The notes under the pieces: model-generated | Told to the model about the DNA's origin: nothing | Seen by the model: the letters and a program-made list of their open reading frames with translations, nothing else | The model's database searches: none | Made by a program: the position numbers and the translations under genes | Shown here: positions 57,865 through 58,214 of the stretch, piece after piece | Layout of the letters: every line of letters starts with the position of its first letter | Numbering within the stretch: position 1 is the stretch's first letter | From: Phenylobacterium conjunctum | Lineage (GTDB): Bacteria > Pseudomonadota > Alphaproteobacteria > Caulobacterales > Caulobacteraceae | DNA length: 58,214 nucleotides | Assembly (NCBI RefSeq): GCF_042679085.1 | Contig: NZ_JBHTLQ010000025.1 | Location: 1-58,214 of the forward strand | Reading direction: 5' to 3'

Positions 57865-58214
57865 TCCGGCCCCCGCGCCATATGGGCCAGATCCTCCAGG
57901 GCTTCAGCCCGGATGGCGGCGGCGCGGCGGTCGATCTCGGCCCGCCGTTCGGCCCGCGCCCGCCAGGGGGCCATGGCGTCGCGCCCGGCCTGGGGCAGGG
58001 CGTCCAGTTCGCGCAGCGCCCGGTCGATCTCGCCCTCGCCGACCAGGGTCTCGGCCTTGGCCAGCGCGGCGTCGGCGCCTTGGCCCGGCACCTCGCCCAC
58101 CCGGCGCAGCATGATCACCCGCGACAGGGCGGCCTTGATCTGGGCCCACAGGCCGTTCTGGGCGCCCAGGCCGCGCGAGGCGACGGCGGCGCGGGCGGCG
58201 TAGTCGGGATAGTC
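57861..58214 (-). CDS. Mitofilin/COG4223-like protein, C-terminal part (5' end outside window)
   Basis: The frame is open to the window edge, giving about 117 C-terminal residues (DYPDYAARAAVASRGLGAQNG, then LWAQIKAALSRVIMLRRVGEVPGQ and Ala-rich helices). It matches the C-terminal MICOS-type domain of alphaproteobacterial mitofilin-like proteins, commonly next to hemY and hemD. Such proteins shape or organise the inner membrane. The N-terminal membrane segment and coiled coil would be outside the window. Confidence 0.78.
   Translation of the reverse strand, partial: DYPDYAARAAVASRGLGAQNGLWAQIKAALSRVIMLRRVGEVPGQGADAALAKAETLVGEGEIDRALRELDALPQAGRDAMAPWRARAERRAEIDRRAAAIRAEALEDLAHMARGPE

Noticed and set aside
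1..58214. CRISPR arrays, prophage genes, rRNA genes and integrases
   Set aside because: I looked for regular direct-repeat spacing, phage structural or integrase motifs and rRNA signatures and saw none. The regular Asp/Gly-rich coding repeats at 55.1-55.8 kb are RTX nonapeptides, not a CRISPR.

Overview
The window is high-GC chromosomal DNA from an alphaproteobacterium of the order Caulobacterales. The genus may be Caulobacter or Phenylobacterium; the sequence alone does not settle it. The evidence is gene order (ntrZ, DUF3576, leuS, lptE, holA, parB, parA, rsmG, mnmG, mnmE, then rho, hemJ-hemH-hemE, an intergenic region, and the PEP synthase regulator gene), plus palindromic parS sites, CtrA-type TTAA-N7-TTAA boxes and GANTC sites. 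In Caulobacter crescentus the gap between hemE and the ppsR-like gene is the replication origin, so positions 28421-28924 are most probably oriC. The window is the origin-proximal core of the chromosome. I see no transposase gene, prophage, CRISPR array or obvious pseudogene.

Layout. 1-10.7 kb: the end of ftsK, a hybrid histidine kinase, a D-aminoacylase-like secreted enzyme, a LolA-type carrier, a probable small RNA, xth, the response regulator cenR with a small membrane protein downstream, an L,D-transpeptidase-fold protein, yggS, a ThiE-like protein and ntrZ. 11-15.8 kb: a DUF3576 lipoprotein, leuS, lptE, holA. 16-22 kb, minus strand: a run of DUF6489, mnmE, mnmG, rsmG, parA and parB, with two perfect parS sites between mnmE and mnmG. 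22-28.4 kb: dienelactone hydrolase, quinone oxidoreductase, a third perfect parS site, rho, and a translationally coupled hemE-hemH-hemJ run. 28.4-28.9 kb: oriC. 28.9-35.9 kb: ppsR, maf, aroE, coaE, dnaQ, secB, a Tim44-type protein, mltA and an Smr protein. 36-49 kb: transporters (SLC1-type symporter, Amt, ClC), a PQQ dehydrogenase, a CPBP protease, a phosphatase, YggT, DUF167, CheW, sirtuin, small conserved proteins and tRNA-Ala(CGC). 49-56 kb: an accessory-looking block with two uncharacterised genes, a coupled response regulator / LysM-FecR protein / CHASE2 kinase operon, a winged-helix protein and an orphan RTX protein. 56.2 kb to the end: tRNA-Thr(CGT), a HemY-like protein and the C-terminus of a mitofilin-like protein.

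How the genes fit together. The core holds the machinery that ties replication to segregation and the cell cycle: the origin with DnaA- and CtrA-type boxes, ParABS, HolA and DnaQ (DNA polymerase III), FtsK, and tRNA-U34 modification by MnmE-MnmG. Envelope control is also well represented (CenR, NtrZ, LolA, LptE, MltA, L,D-transpeptidase, SecB, Tim44). The least explained material is (i) a probable promoter-to-terminator small RNA upstream of xth with two methylation sites in its promoter, (ii) a direct-repeat operator found only upstream of two gene pairs at 49.1 and 54.6 kb, which may define a small regulon of the CHASE2/FecR two-component system, (iii) a MITE-like palindromic element in two inverted copies between convergent genes, (iv) a short repeat that supplies the likely start codon of mltA, and (v) an apparent ATT start codon for the gene beside oriC.
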